From Candidatus Bipolaricaulis sp. (GTDB lineage Bacteria > Bipolaricaulota > Bipolaricaulia > UBA7950 > UBA9294), in NCBI GenBank assembly GCA_028707055.1, contig JAQTVA010000004.1, positions 1 through 33,346 of the forward strand: a stretch of 33,346 nucleotides of DNA. Reading direction: 5' to 3'. The notes under the pieces were generated by a model that did not search any database, was not told where the DNA came from, and saw nothing but the letters and a program-made list of their open reading frames with translations. This document shows positions 9,433 through 16,927 of the stretch, in pieces. The first letter of the stretch is position 1, and each line of letters starts with the position of its first letter. Position numbers and translations under genes: made by a program.

Positions 9433-10710
9433 CTAGTCCATGTCGCTCGAGTCCACCGGACCGCGAATCCACAGGTTATCGAACCGAACCGTCGTCTTCC
9501 CAGCGAAGTTCACCGTGCACAGCGCGACCGTTCCTCCGAGGGGAAGGACGACGCCAAGCGTCGCCGGCGATGCGCCGTTGAACGAAACCCGCGTGCTTCG
9601 GGTTCCGGCCTCCAGGTCGAGGCGGTTCACGACGTCCTTCCCTTCCTTCAGATTCGACGAAGGCATCCACGTGCCCGCAAGGCGCCAGGACGAGCTTTCG
9701 CCCGGGGCCTTCTTGAATGCGGCGTAGCTGCCTTCGGAGTCGATGAGGATCATGTAGACCCACGGGTCCGCGGCATCCTCCGCGGGGAAGAACACCAGCC
9801 CTGCGGCGCAGCTGTCGGTGCACCTGGAGAAGAGGATCTCGATCCCGAACGAGGGTCCGGATGCCTCGGCAGGGCACTCCAAGAACGTCACGACACCCTC
9901 GTCGGAGAGCGGAACCTCCACGAAGCCCCCCGAGTTCCAGAACTCCGCGAACCACTCGCGGGACTGCGAGAATGACTCTTCGTACTCGCCGTCCTTCGTG
10001 TAGACGTCGGACCACTCGACGTAGACGATCGCCGGCGCGGCCGCGGCGACGATCTCCCGTGACGTGAGGATCGCGTCGGCGGAGGAGACGCTCCAGCCGG
10101 GCACATGCTTGGCCGCCAATTGCGCCGCGAGGTTGATCGGGACGAGGAAGCTCACCCCCTCGACCTCTTCGCCGACGATCTTCGACGTAACGATCCCGAC
10201 GGCGCAGCCGTTCTTGTCGAGCGCCGGTCCGCCGCTGTTCCCGGGGTTGACGGCGGCATCGATCTGGAGGAGCTCCGGCGAGTCCTTGATCTCTCGGAAG
10301 GCGGTGACGTTCCCTCCGGTGACGTTCAGGCTTACGCCCAGTTCGAACGACAGGGGGTACCCGAGGACGATCACCTGATCGAAGAGCTGCACTTGATCGG
10401 AGTCCGCGATAGGAACGACGGCAAGCCCTGACGCCTCGATCTTCAGGAGCGCGGCGTCGTAGCCTCCTTCATCGATGGTGGGGCTGTGATCGACCACGCG
10501 TGCTTCGTACGTTCGACCATCCGACAACGTGACGGTGATCGGCCCCGTGGCACCCTCCACGACGTGATAGCTCGTGAGAATGTACCCGGACGCCCCGACG
10601 ATGAACCCCGTGCCCCCCGTCGAGTAGGTCTGGGCCGCGACGTGAACGGCCCCAAGGCCGGCGGTCGCGATCAGGCATGCCGCAAGAACCATGCGTCGGT
10701 ATCCTGTCAT
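9433..10710 (-). CDS. Secreted trypsin-like serine protease (S1C/HtrA-like) with C-terminal lectin-like beta domain
   Basis: Signal peptide; catalytic motifs TSYHVVEGA (His), YDAALLKIE (Asp), NPGNSGGPALD (Ser). C-terminal ~200 aa ends ...GTVALCTVNFAGKTTVRFDNLWIRG, resembling a concanavalin-like fold. Confidence 0.88.
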   Translation of the reverse strand: MTGYRRMVLAACLIATAGLGAVHVAAQTYSTGGTGFIVGASGYILTSYHVVEGATGPITVTLSDGRTYEARVVDHSPTIDEGGYDAALLKIEASGLAVVPIADSDQVQLFDQVIVLGYPLSFELGVSLNVTGGNVTAFREIKDSPELLQIDAAVNPGNSGGPALDKNGCAVGIVTSKIVGEEVEGVSFLVPINLAAQLAAKHVPGWSVSSADAILTSREIVAAAAPAIVYVEWSDVYTKDGEYEESFSQSREWFAEFWNSGGFVEVPLSDEGVVTFLECPAEASGPSFGIEILFSRCTDSCAAGLVFFPAEDAADPWVYMILIDSEGSYAAFKKAPGESSSWRLAGTWMPSSNLKEGKDVVNRLDLEAGTRSTRVSFNGASPATLGVVLPLGGTVALCTVNFAGKTTVRFDNLWIRGPVDSSDMD

Positions 10711-10854
10711 CTCTGATCTCCTCCGCGCGGTAGCGTTGTCTCCCTTACTTTACCCGGGACGGAGCCTCCCGCCCATCCTTGCCGGGCAAGAAGGCACCTC
10801 CCCCAGCCGGATGGCACGACACCGGATCGCGTGCGCCGACCCCGTGCGGCGACG

Positions 10855-11550
10855 TCAGTCCGTTGGACCGGACGAGGCGTCGGTGGGAGCCTCAAAGAGG
10901 TGTCGAAAGAGGTACTGCTGCAGCTCGGCCAGCCGGTCGAGTGCGGACGCAATGCGGATGCGATGTTCGATGGGGAAGGCCGTCGGGCGTTTCCCGCGGA
11001 TCCGCTCCGCGTCAATCGTCGGCGCGGGGTCCTTGGCGCGCTGATCGATGTCGAGCGACACGTAGCTCAGCGCCTCCCGCGCCTTGAAGATCTCGACGAC
11101 GCCTTCCTCCGAGATGTTCACCGCGTCGGCAAGCTCGGAGAGCGTCGGAAGGCGCCCCGTTTCGCGGAGAAGACGGGCCTCGGCAGTCTCGATCTGGCGG
11201 TTGAGGTCGTTCATCCACGGCGGCACACGAAAGGATTGCTCCCGATCGCGGATGTGTTGACGAATCTCACCTCGGATCAGGTTTCCGGCATACTCGCGGA
11301 ACGGCCGGCCGCGCGCGAGCTCAAGGTTGCACACTGCGTTCAACAACCCAAGATATCCGGCGCGAAACAGGTCCTCCGCCGAATACCCGCTACGCGCGAA
11401 GGACTCCGCGATCACCTCGTAGACCCACGGGGTCGCCCGTCGCAGAGCCTCCTCGCGAACGCTTCCGTCTGCGTCTCCACGCCGGAGCAGGTCGATGAGA
11501 TCGGCGTCCGCGTCACGCGGCGCTCCGTCGCGCCGTCCGTTGGTCGCCAT
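10855..11550 (-). CDS. Sigma-70-family protein with regions 2 and 3 but lacking region 4.2
   Basis: AEDLFRAGYLGLLNAVCNLELARGRPFREYAGNLIRGEIRQHIRDREQSFRVPPWMNDLNRQI (region 2), LPTLSELADAVNISEEGVVEIFKA (region 3). Ends ALDRLAELQQYLFRHLFEAPTDASSGPTD* where the HTH should begin. Start ATG 11550 lies 2 nt after the upstream stop. Confidence 0.9.
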   Translation of the reverse strand: MATNGRRDGAPRDADADLIDLLRRGDADGSVREEALRRATPWVYEVIAESFARSGYSAEDLFRAGYLGLLNAVCNLELARGRPFREYAGNLIRGEIRQHIRDREQSFRVPPWMNDLNRQIETAEARLLRETGRLPTLSELADAVNISEEGVVEIFKAREALSYVSLDIDQRAKDPAPTIDAERIRGKRPTAFPIEHRIRIASALDRLAELQQYLFRHLFEAPTDASSGPTD

Positions 11551-11552
11551 GG

Positions 11553-12722
11553 TCAGATCGCGAAGTGGAAGCCGAACGTGACAAGCTCGATTCCCGCGAA
11601 GTCGAACTCGACGTGTGTGAAGAGAACCACTCCCGAGAAGGTCACCTTCGCACAGACGCACTGCTCGGCGAACCCGCCGGCATCAAAGGTCGTCAGGCTG
11701 ACGAAGGTCACCGGCCCGAACGCCGCCTCGATCGCGATCCGCTCCTCGCTGAACAGGAACACGTCATCGAACGACGTCGCGCTGGTCACCAGCACGCCGC
11801 AGACCGCGAACGAGACGCCAAACTGCTGACCGGAGAAGGCGATCGGGATCACCGTCGGAACGACGGGAGCCGCGAACGTCGTCGACGAGGTGAAGCGCAC
11901 CGCCGCGATCTCGAGGTCGAGGATGAACCCCGCCCCCACAATCCCGAAGGTGCCGTCGAGGGTCATCGTGGTCAGGAAACGGAACGCGGGGTCGTCGAAA
12001 CGATAACCCAACTCGAACAGCATCCTGTCTAGCCCGTACGCGTCGAACCATGTCGTGTTGCTCGCCATCATCCCGAGGTAGTCGACCTCGAGTCGAACGA
12101 GCTCTTCTTCGAAGTAGAAGCCGCCGACGATCGTCACATCGAGATCGGCCGTCTCGGCACACAGCGCATCCAGGTGTCCGAACAGAGCGAGCAGTTGGTG
12201 GGAGAACGGTGCCTCGATCCCGTCGAGCAGGTTCACCAGGTCCACGGCGCCGAATCCGGTCAAGCTGGTGATCGCGAACCCGCAGGCGATGTTGCTCCCG
12301 AGCTCGAACACAACTCCCGTGCTGTACGAGGGGGTCTGCGGCCCGCCGATGTCGGCCAGAATCCAATGCATCCCGATGTCGATGCCGACGATCGACAGGT
12401 CGAAGGACAAGTCGTTCCAGACGAAGTAGGGTTCGAATCGGATCTCTTCCGCGATGCGTACCGCACCGAGATCCACGGCGATCGTCAGGGCTTCGGAGAC
12501 GAAGCCGCTCAAGCTGAACGCAGTCTCTGAGAGCAACCCCACGCCGGTGAAGGCGAATCCGAGCGTGAGCTCGGAGGTGATGTCGTAGGACGGTGGCACC
12601 GGAGCGTACGTCACCTCCAGCCCGATGTCGGCGGAGAAGCCGAGGCCCCCAGCCGTCGCCACCCCGCTTGACGCGAGGAGCAGGGCAATCACTGCAACCC
12701 ACTGCGCGCTCATCCGATGCAT
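11553..12722 (-). CDS. Secreted beta-strand-rich (possible outer-membrane beta-barrel) protein, unknown family
   Basis: Signal peptide MHRMSAQWVAVIALLLASSGVATAG; alternating hydrophobic pattern throughout; ends ...VEFDFAGIELVTFGFHFAI*; SD GGAGGAGG before ATG. Confidence 0.75.
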   Translation of the reverse strand: MHRMSAQWVAVIALLLASSGVATAGGLGFSADIGLEVTYAPVPPSYDITSELTLGFAFTGVGLLSETAFSLSGFVSEALTIAVDLGAVRIAEEIRFEPYFVWNDLSFDLSIVGIDIGMHWILADIGGPQTPSYSTGVVFELGSNIACGFAITSLTGFGAVDLVNLLDGIEAPFSHQLLALFGHLDALCAETADLDVTIVGGFYFEEELVRLEVDYLGMMASNTTWFDAYGLDRMLFELGYRFDDPAFRFLTTMTLDGTFGIVGAGFILDLEIAAVRFTSSTTFAAPVVPTVIPIAFSGQQFGVSFAVCGVLVTSATSFDDVFLFSEERIAIEAAFGPVTFVSLTTFDAGGFAEQCVCAKVTFSGVVLFTHVEFDFAGIELVTFGFHFAI

Positions 12723-12901
12723 GAGTCTCCTCCTCCCAAGACGGACGGTCCTGGCTCGCTCCCCAAGCGTAGGTAGGCGCGAGGAGACTCAGGCGGAAAT
12801 GCGACAGAGAGTGAGCGTGGATTCGTCACCGGTTGCAGGGACACCTGTACCGTCGTCTCCTTACGAGACAAACGGCGGGCTCGGCCGCGGACGGCGCTTC
12901 C

Positions 12902-14203
12902 CTACTTGCGGATCTCCATCTTGGAGAACACGAGGCCGGTGAGGAGCTTGGGATAGAAGTCGGTGGATTTCTGCGGCATCTTCTCCCCGTGATCGGCAAC
13001 ACCGACAACCTCGCCCGCCGATGTCGCATTCAGGATGAAGAACATCTGCTCCGCCCCCGACTCGACGCCCTTCCGCCCCTTCTCGACGTTCACGGAGTAC
13101 GTGATGTTCGCCTGCTCTTCAAGCGCCTTCGCATCGATCCCAAGCAGCGGCTCGAGAATCGCCGCGTGGAGGATCGAGACACCGAGTCTGCGGTACTCCT
13201 TCGACCACGCACCGCCGATCCGCTCGTCCATCACCCGCTCGTCGCGTAAGCGCAGCGAGGCGGCGACGTCGCGCGCGAAGAAACCGAAGGTGTGGTGCCC
13301 CTTTCCAGCAGCCACGGCCTCCTGCATCGCCTCGAACGTACCATGACGGGTCACGTCGAACCACTCGCCGGCTCTTTCGAGGAAGGTCTCGGGCGCAAAT
13401 CCCGCGACGCCATGCACCATCCGGTGAATGGGTCGAATCGACATACCGGGCTCGGCGATATTGAACAGCGTCATCAATCGGGCGTCGAACGACTCGGGCG
13501 CCGCCGGGCTCCACCCCCGCTCACGACACTCGCGCATGTAGTTCACCGAGGTCTCGTAGCGGTGATGTCCGTCGGCGATGTACAGGTCCTTGTCAAGCAG
13601 CGCCGCGCGGACCTCGCCGATCGTCCGCGGGTCGGAGACCCGCCAGACGCGGTGCTCGTTCCGATCGGCATCTTCCGCAACCATGTCCGGGGGTCTATCG
13701 GCGATCGCCGCGCCCAGCGCACGCTCCGCGGCACGGCGCGGATCGTTGTACAGCATGAAGACGTGCTCGAAGTTCGCCTCGGATGCCCGCATCAGCCGCA
13801 GCCGGTCTTCTTTCGGCCCCTTCAGCGTTCGCTCGTGGGCATGAACCTTCTCCGGCTCCAGCGTCGCCAGCGCCATCACGCCCTTTCGCACCAGGCGCTC
13901 GGCGTCGAAGGTGTACTCCTGGTGGTAGACGTAGAGCGACGGCTCGGGGTCGCGAACGAGAACGCCTGAGGCCGACCACTCCTGGAATGTGCGTGCCGCC
14001 CGCGTGTAGACGTTGTCTCGCTCGTCGTCCTTCGGCTCCGTCCGCCCTTTGATGATGCGAACCATGTTGACCGGACTGCGCGCATAGAGCGCCGCCTGGA
14101 CGTCTTCAGGCACGCGGTCGTACGGTGGGGTGACGACATCCGTCAGCGAACGAACCTTCCTCGCGTCATAGCGGATGCCTCGGAACGCTCTGATCTCGGC
14201 CAT
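12902..14203 (-). CDS. DUF1015 family protein (COG4198)
   Basis: Recognisable N-term MAEIRAFRGIRYDARKVRSLTDVVTPPYDRV and internal DLYIADGHHRYETSVNYMRE; third gene of an operon with aminotransferase and serA. Confidence 0.92.
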   Translation of the reverse strand: MAEIRAFRGIRYDARKVRSLTDVVTPPYDRVPEDVQAALYARSPVNMVRIIKGRTEPKDDERDNVYTRAARTFQEWSASGVLVRDPEPSLYVYHQEYTFDAERLVRKGVMALATLEPEKVHAHERTLKGPKEDRLRLMRASEANFEHVFMLYNDPRRAAERALGAAIADRPPDMVAEDADRNEHRVWRVSDPRTIGEVRAALLDKDLYIADGHHRYETSVNYMRECRERGWSPAAPESFDARLMTLFNIAEPGMSIRPIHRMVHGVAGFAPETFLERAGEWFDVTRHGTFEAMQEAVAAGKGHHTFGFFARDVAASLRLRDERVMDERIGGAWSKEYRRLGVSILHAAILEPLLGIDAKALEEQANITYSVNVEKGRKGVESGAEQMFFILNATSAGEVVGVADHGEKMPQKSTDFYPKLLTGLVFSKMEIRK

Positions 14204-14212
14204 CGGCTCTCC

Positions 14213-15133
14213 TTACCGAGTGCGCGCGAACTCGATGATGATCCTCGCCGCTTCGTCCCCCACCCGCGCCTGGGCCTCCTCCGTCGCGGCGCCGATGTGC
14301 GGCGTGAGGGATACGGCGTCCAACGAGAATAGCGGGTCGTCCGCAGGGGGCGGCTCCATGCCGAACACGTCGAGCGCCGCCCCAGCGACCTTGCCGCCCT
14401 TCATCGCCTCGACGAGGGCCGCCTCGTCCACGACGCCGCCGCGGGCGCAGTTCACGATCCTCACCCCGTTCTTCATCCGGGCGATCTCCGCCGCCCCAAT
14501 GACGGCACCGACTTTCGGATCGAACGGAATGTGCAGCGAGATGAAGTCCGACGCTGCCAGGAGTTCGTCGAACGCGACCATTCTAGCGACCTGCGGGATG
14601 GGGCTGACTTTGAGGTATGCGTCGAAACAGAGGACCGTCATCCCCAGCGCGCGTGCCTTCGCCGCGAGGAGTTGTCCGATTCGGCCGATGCCCACGATGC
14701 CGAGCGTCCTTCCTTCGATCTCGATCCCTGAGAGCTTCTTCTTCTCCCAGTTTCCCGCCTTCATCGAAGCCGTCGCTCGTCCGATGTGGCGGGCCAGAGA
14801 GAGGATGTGGCCCAGCGCAAGCTCAGCCACCGAGTTCGAGCTCGCCGCCGGCGTGTTCCGCACGGCAATGCCCTTCTTCGCCGCGTGCTCTGCATCCACG
14901 TTGTCCAACCCGACGCCGGCGCGAACGATCAACTTGAGGTTCGGCGCCGCGTCGATGATCGGCGCCTTCACCTTCGTGGCGCTCCTCACGACGATCGCAT
15001 CGTACGATGCGATCTCGGCCTTCAATTGGTCCGGAGAGAGATCCGTCTTCTCATCAACGACAAGTCCGGCCCCGCGCATCGCGGCGACCGCCGACGCGTC
15101 CAGCGGATCCGAAACGAGGACTGTGAACGGCAT
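14213..15133 (-). CDS. serA: D-3-phosphoglycerate dehydrogenase (short form without ACT domain)
   Basis: MPFTVLVSDPLDASAVAAMRGAGL; Rossmann GRTLGIVGIGRIGQLLAAKA; NCARGGVVDEAALVEAM; LTPHIGAATEEAQ. True start 15133, not the 15322 of the track. Confidence 0.92.
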   Translation of the reverse strand: MPFTVLVSDPLDASAVAAMRGAGLVVDEKTDLSPDQLKAEIASYDAIVVRSATKVKAPIIDAAPNLKLIVRAGVGLDNVDAEHAAKKGIAVRNTPAASSNSVAELALGHILSLARHIGRATASMKAGNWEKKKLSGIEIEGRTLGIVGIGRIGQLLAAKARALGMTVLCFDAYLKVSPIPQVARMVAFDELLAASDFISLHIPFDPKVGAVIGAAEIARMKNGVRIVNCARGGVVDEAALVEAMKGGKVAGAALDVFGMEPPPADDPLFSLDAVSLTPHIGAATEEAQARVGDEAARIIIEFARTR

Positions 15134-15146
15134 GCGCGCCTCCTTC

Positions 15147-16217
15147 CTACAGACCCAGGATGGTGTCGATCGCCCGCAGGAGCCCCAGGATCTCGTCCAC
15201 CTGCACGTCTCCCATGTGAGCGATCCGGAACGTCTTCCCCTTGAGGTCGCCGTACCCGTTCTCGATGCGTGCGTTGTACTCACTCGCCAGCGTCTTGACC
15301 ATCGCGGAGGCATCCACCTCACGCGTGTTCTTAACGCACGTCAACGTCTGCGACCAGTACCCCTCTTCCGGATAGATGTCGAAGTGCTTCTTGGCCCACG
15401 CCTGGACGATGCCCGCCATTTTCAGGTGGCGAGCGAATCGCTTCTCCATGCCCTCAGACAGCATGTCGCTGAGCTGGGCGTTCAGCGCGAACAGCTGCGG
15501 AATGGCCGGCGTTGACGGAGTCTGGTTCTTCTGATGGAACTTGTGCATGTCGAGGAGATTGAAGTAGTAGCTGCGTGGCGGAACGGTCTTGGCCCGCTCG
15601 AGTGCCCGCTCGCTGACCGCCGCCACCGCGAGTCCCGGAGGCAGAGCGAATGCCTTCTGCACGCCCGCCAGCACGTAGTCGATGCCCCAGGCGTCGGTGT
15701 CGATCTTCGCCCCCGCCATCCCGCTCACCGCATCGACCAGGAGAAGGACCCCGCGGTGCTGCCGCACGACCTCGGCGATCGACTCGAGCGGGTTCATCAT
15801 CCCCGTCGACGTCTCGTTGAACACCAGGGTCACGGCGTCGTACTTCCCCGTCGCCAGCTGCTCGTCGACCATCCCCGGCTTGATCGCCGTGTCCCACGGA
15901 ACGGCGAACTCGTCACACGGAACTCCGTTGCCCTTCGTGATCTCGTGCCAGCGATGCGAGAACGCCCCGTTCACGAGATTCAGGCAGCGCTTGGCCACCA
16001 AGTTCGTGACTCCCGCCTCCATCGCCCCCGTGGACGATGAGGTGAAGACGAGCACCGGGTTCTTCGTGTACAGAACCTGTTGGAGCTTCGGTTGAATCGC
16101 CGCGTAGAGCTCCGAGAACTCCGGCGATCGGTGGTGGATTTGCGGTGTCGCCAACTCTTTCAGGATCTCCGGACGCACCTGGGTTGGTCCTGGCGTGAAC
16201 AGACGCTTGAACATCAT
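15147..16217 (-). CDS. Class V aminotransferase (serine-pyruvate/alanine-glyoxylate/phosphoserine type)
   Basis: MFKRLFTPGPTQVRPEILKELATPQIHHRSPEF; TSSSTGAMEAGVTNL; LLVDAVSGMAGAKIDTDAWGIDYVLAGVQKAFALPPGLA (PLP-Lys motif). Confidence 0.92.
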   Translation of the reverse strand: MMFKRLFTPGPTQVRPEILKELATPQIHHRSPEFSELYAAIQPKLQQVLYTKNPVLVFTSSSTGAMEAGVTNLVAKRCLNLVNGAFSHRWHEITKGNGVPCDEFAVPWDTAIKPGMVDEQLATGKYDAVTLVFNETSTGMMNPLESIAEVVRQHRGVLLLVDAVSGMAGAKIDTDAWGIDYVLAGVQKAFALPPGLAVAAVSERALERAKTVPPRSYYFNLLDMHKFHQKNQTPSTPAIPQLFALNAQLSDMLSEGMEKRFARHLKMAGIVQAWAKKHFDIYPEEGYWSQTLTCVKNTREVDASAMVKTLASEYNARIENGYGDLKGKTFRIAHMGDVQVDEILGLLRAIDTILGL

Positions 16218-16252
16218 CGCCTCCTACCGCTCGGTGATAGCACGACGGGCCG

Positions 16253-16281
16253 AGGATACCCTTGTCCGCTTCCGCTCGCAA
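16253..16281 (-). promoter_or_regulatory. Putative promoter of aminotransferase-serA-DUF1015 operon (TTGCGA-N17-TATCCT)
   Basis: On minus strand: -35 TTGCGA 16281-16276, 17-nt spacer, -10 TATCCT 16258-16253. Confidence 0.6.
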
Positions 16282-16314
16282 CGACCGCCGGCTCCGCCGG
16301 CCGACGGCCGGAGC

Positions 16315-16343
16315 TTGGCGTTCCTCCCCCCGCCGACTAGAAT
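16315..16343 (+). promoter_or_regulatory. Putative promoter of lemA unit (TTGGCG-N17-TAGAAT)
   Basis: TTGGCG 16315-16320, 17-nt spacer, TAGAAT 16338-16343; SD AGGAGGGG then ATG 16370. Confidence 0.65.
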
Positions 16344-16369
16344 CGACACGAAGTTGTCAAGGAGGGGAC

Positions 16370-16927
16370 ATGAATCCTGTCTTGATCGGGATCCTGGCCG
16401 CAGCCGTCCTCGTGGTCGTCTGGGCCGTTGGCATCTACAACCGCCTCGTACGCCTGCGGGTTCAGGGCGAGGAGTCCTGGCGCGACATCGACACGCAGCT
16501 GAAGCGACGCTGGGATCTGATTCCGAACCTCGTGGAAACCGTCAAAGGGTACGCGACCCACGAAAGAGAGGTCTTCCAGCGAGTAACCGAGGCCCGCGCC
16601 CACGCCCAGGCAGCTACGGGACCGAAGGAGACGGCCGCTGCAGAGGCCCAGCTCCGCAACGCGATGGTGAACCTGTTCGCCGTCGCCGAGGCGTACCCCC
16701 AGCTCAAGGCCAACGAGAACTTCCTCCAGCTGCAGGGTTCGCTCGAGCAGGTCGAGGACGCGATCCAGAAGTCCCGCCGGTACTACAACGCCGTCGTTCG
16801 CGACTACAACACCGCCCTGCAGATCTTCCCCAGTAGCCTTGTCGCCAGCCTGTTCGGGTTCAAGCCGCGGGAGTTCTACATGCTGGAGGATGAACAGCAG
16901 CGCGAGGCCCCGAAGGTCACGTTCTGA
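16370..16927 (+). CDS. LemA family protein
   Basis: GIYNRLVRLRVQGEESWRDIDTQLKRRWDLIPNLVETVKGYATHEREVFQRVTEAR ... RRYYNAVVRDYNTALQIFPSSLVASLFGFKPREFY. Confidence 0.96.
   Translation: MNPVLIGILAAAVLVVVWAVGIYNRLVRLRVQGEESWRDIDTQLKRRWDLIPNLVETVKGYATHEREVFQRVTEARAHAQAATGPKETAAAEAQLRNAMVNLFAVAEAYPQLKANENFLQLQGSLEQVEDAIQKSRRYYNAVVRDYNTALQIFPSSLVASLFGFKPREFYMLEDEQQREAPKVTF

Noticed and set aside
10711-10857. Frameshifted region 4.2 of the short sigma gene
   Set aside because: Reading the minus strand downstream of the stop in other frames gives no helix-turn-helix-like sequence.
12850-12875. CCGT-c-GTCTC-cttac-GAGAC-aa-ACGG stem-loop downstream of DUF1015
   Set aside because: Real dyad, but no U-tract on the minus strand, so a terminator call is not supported; left unassigned.
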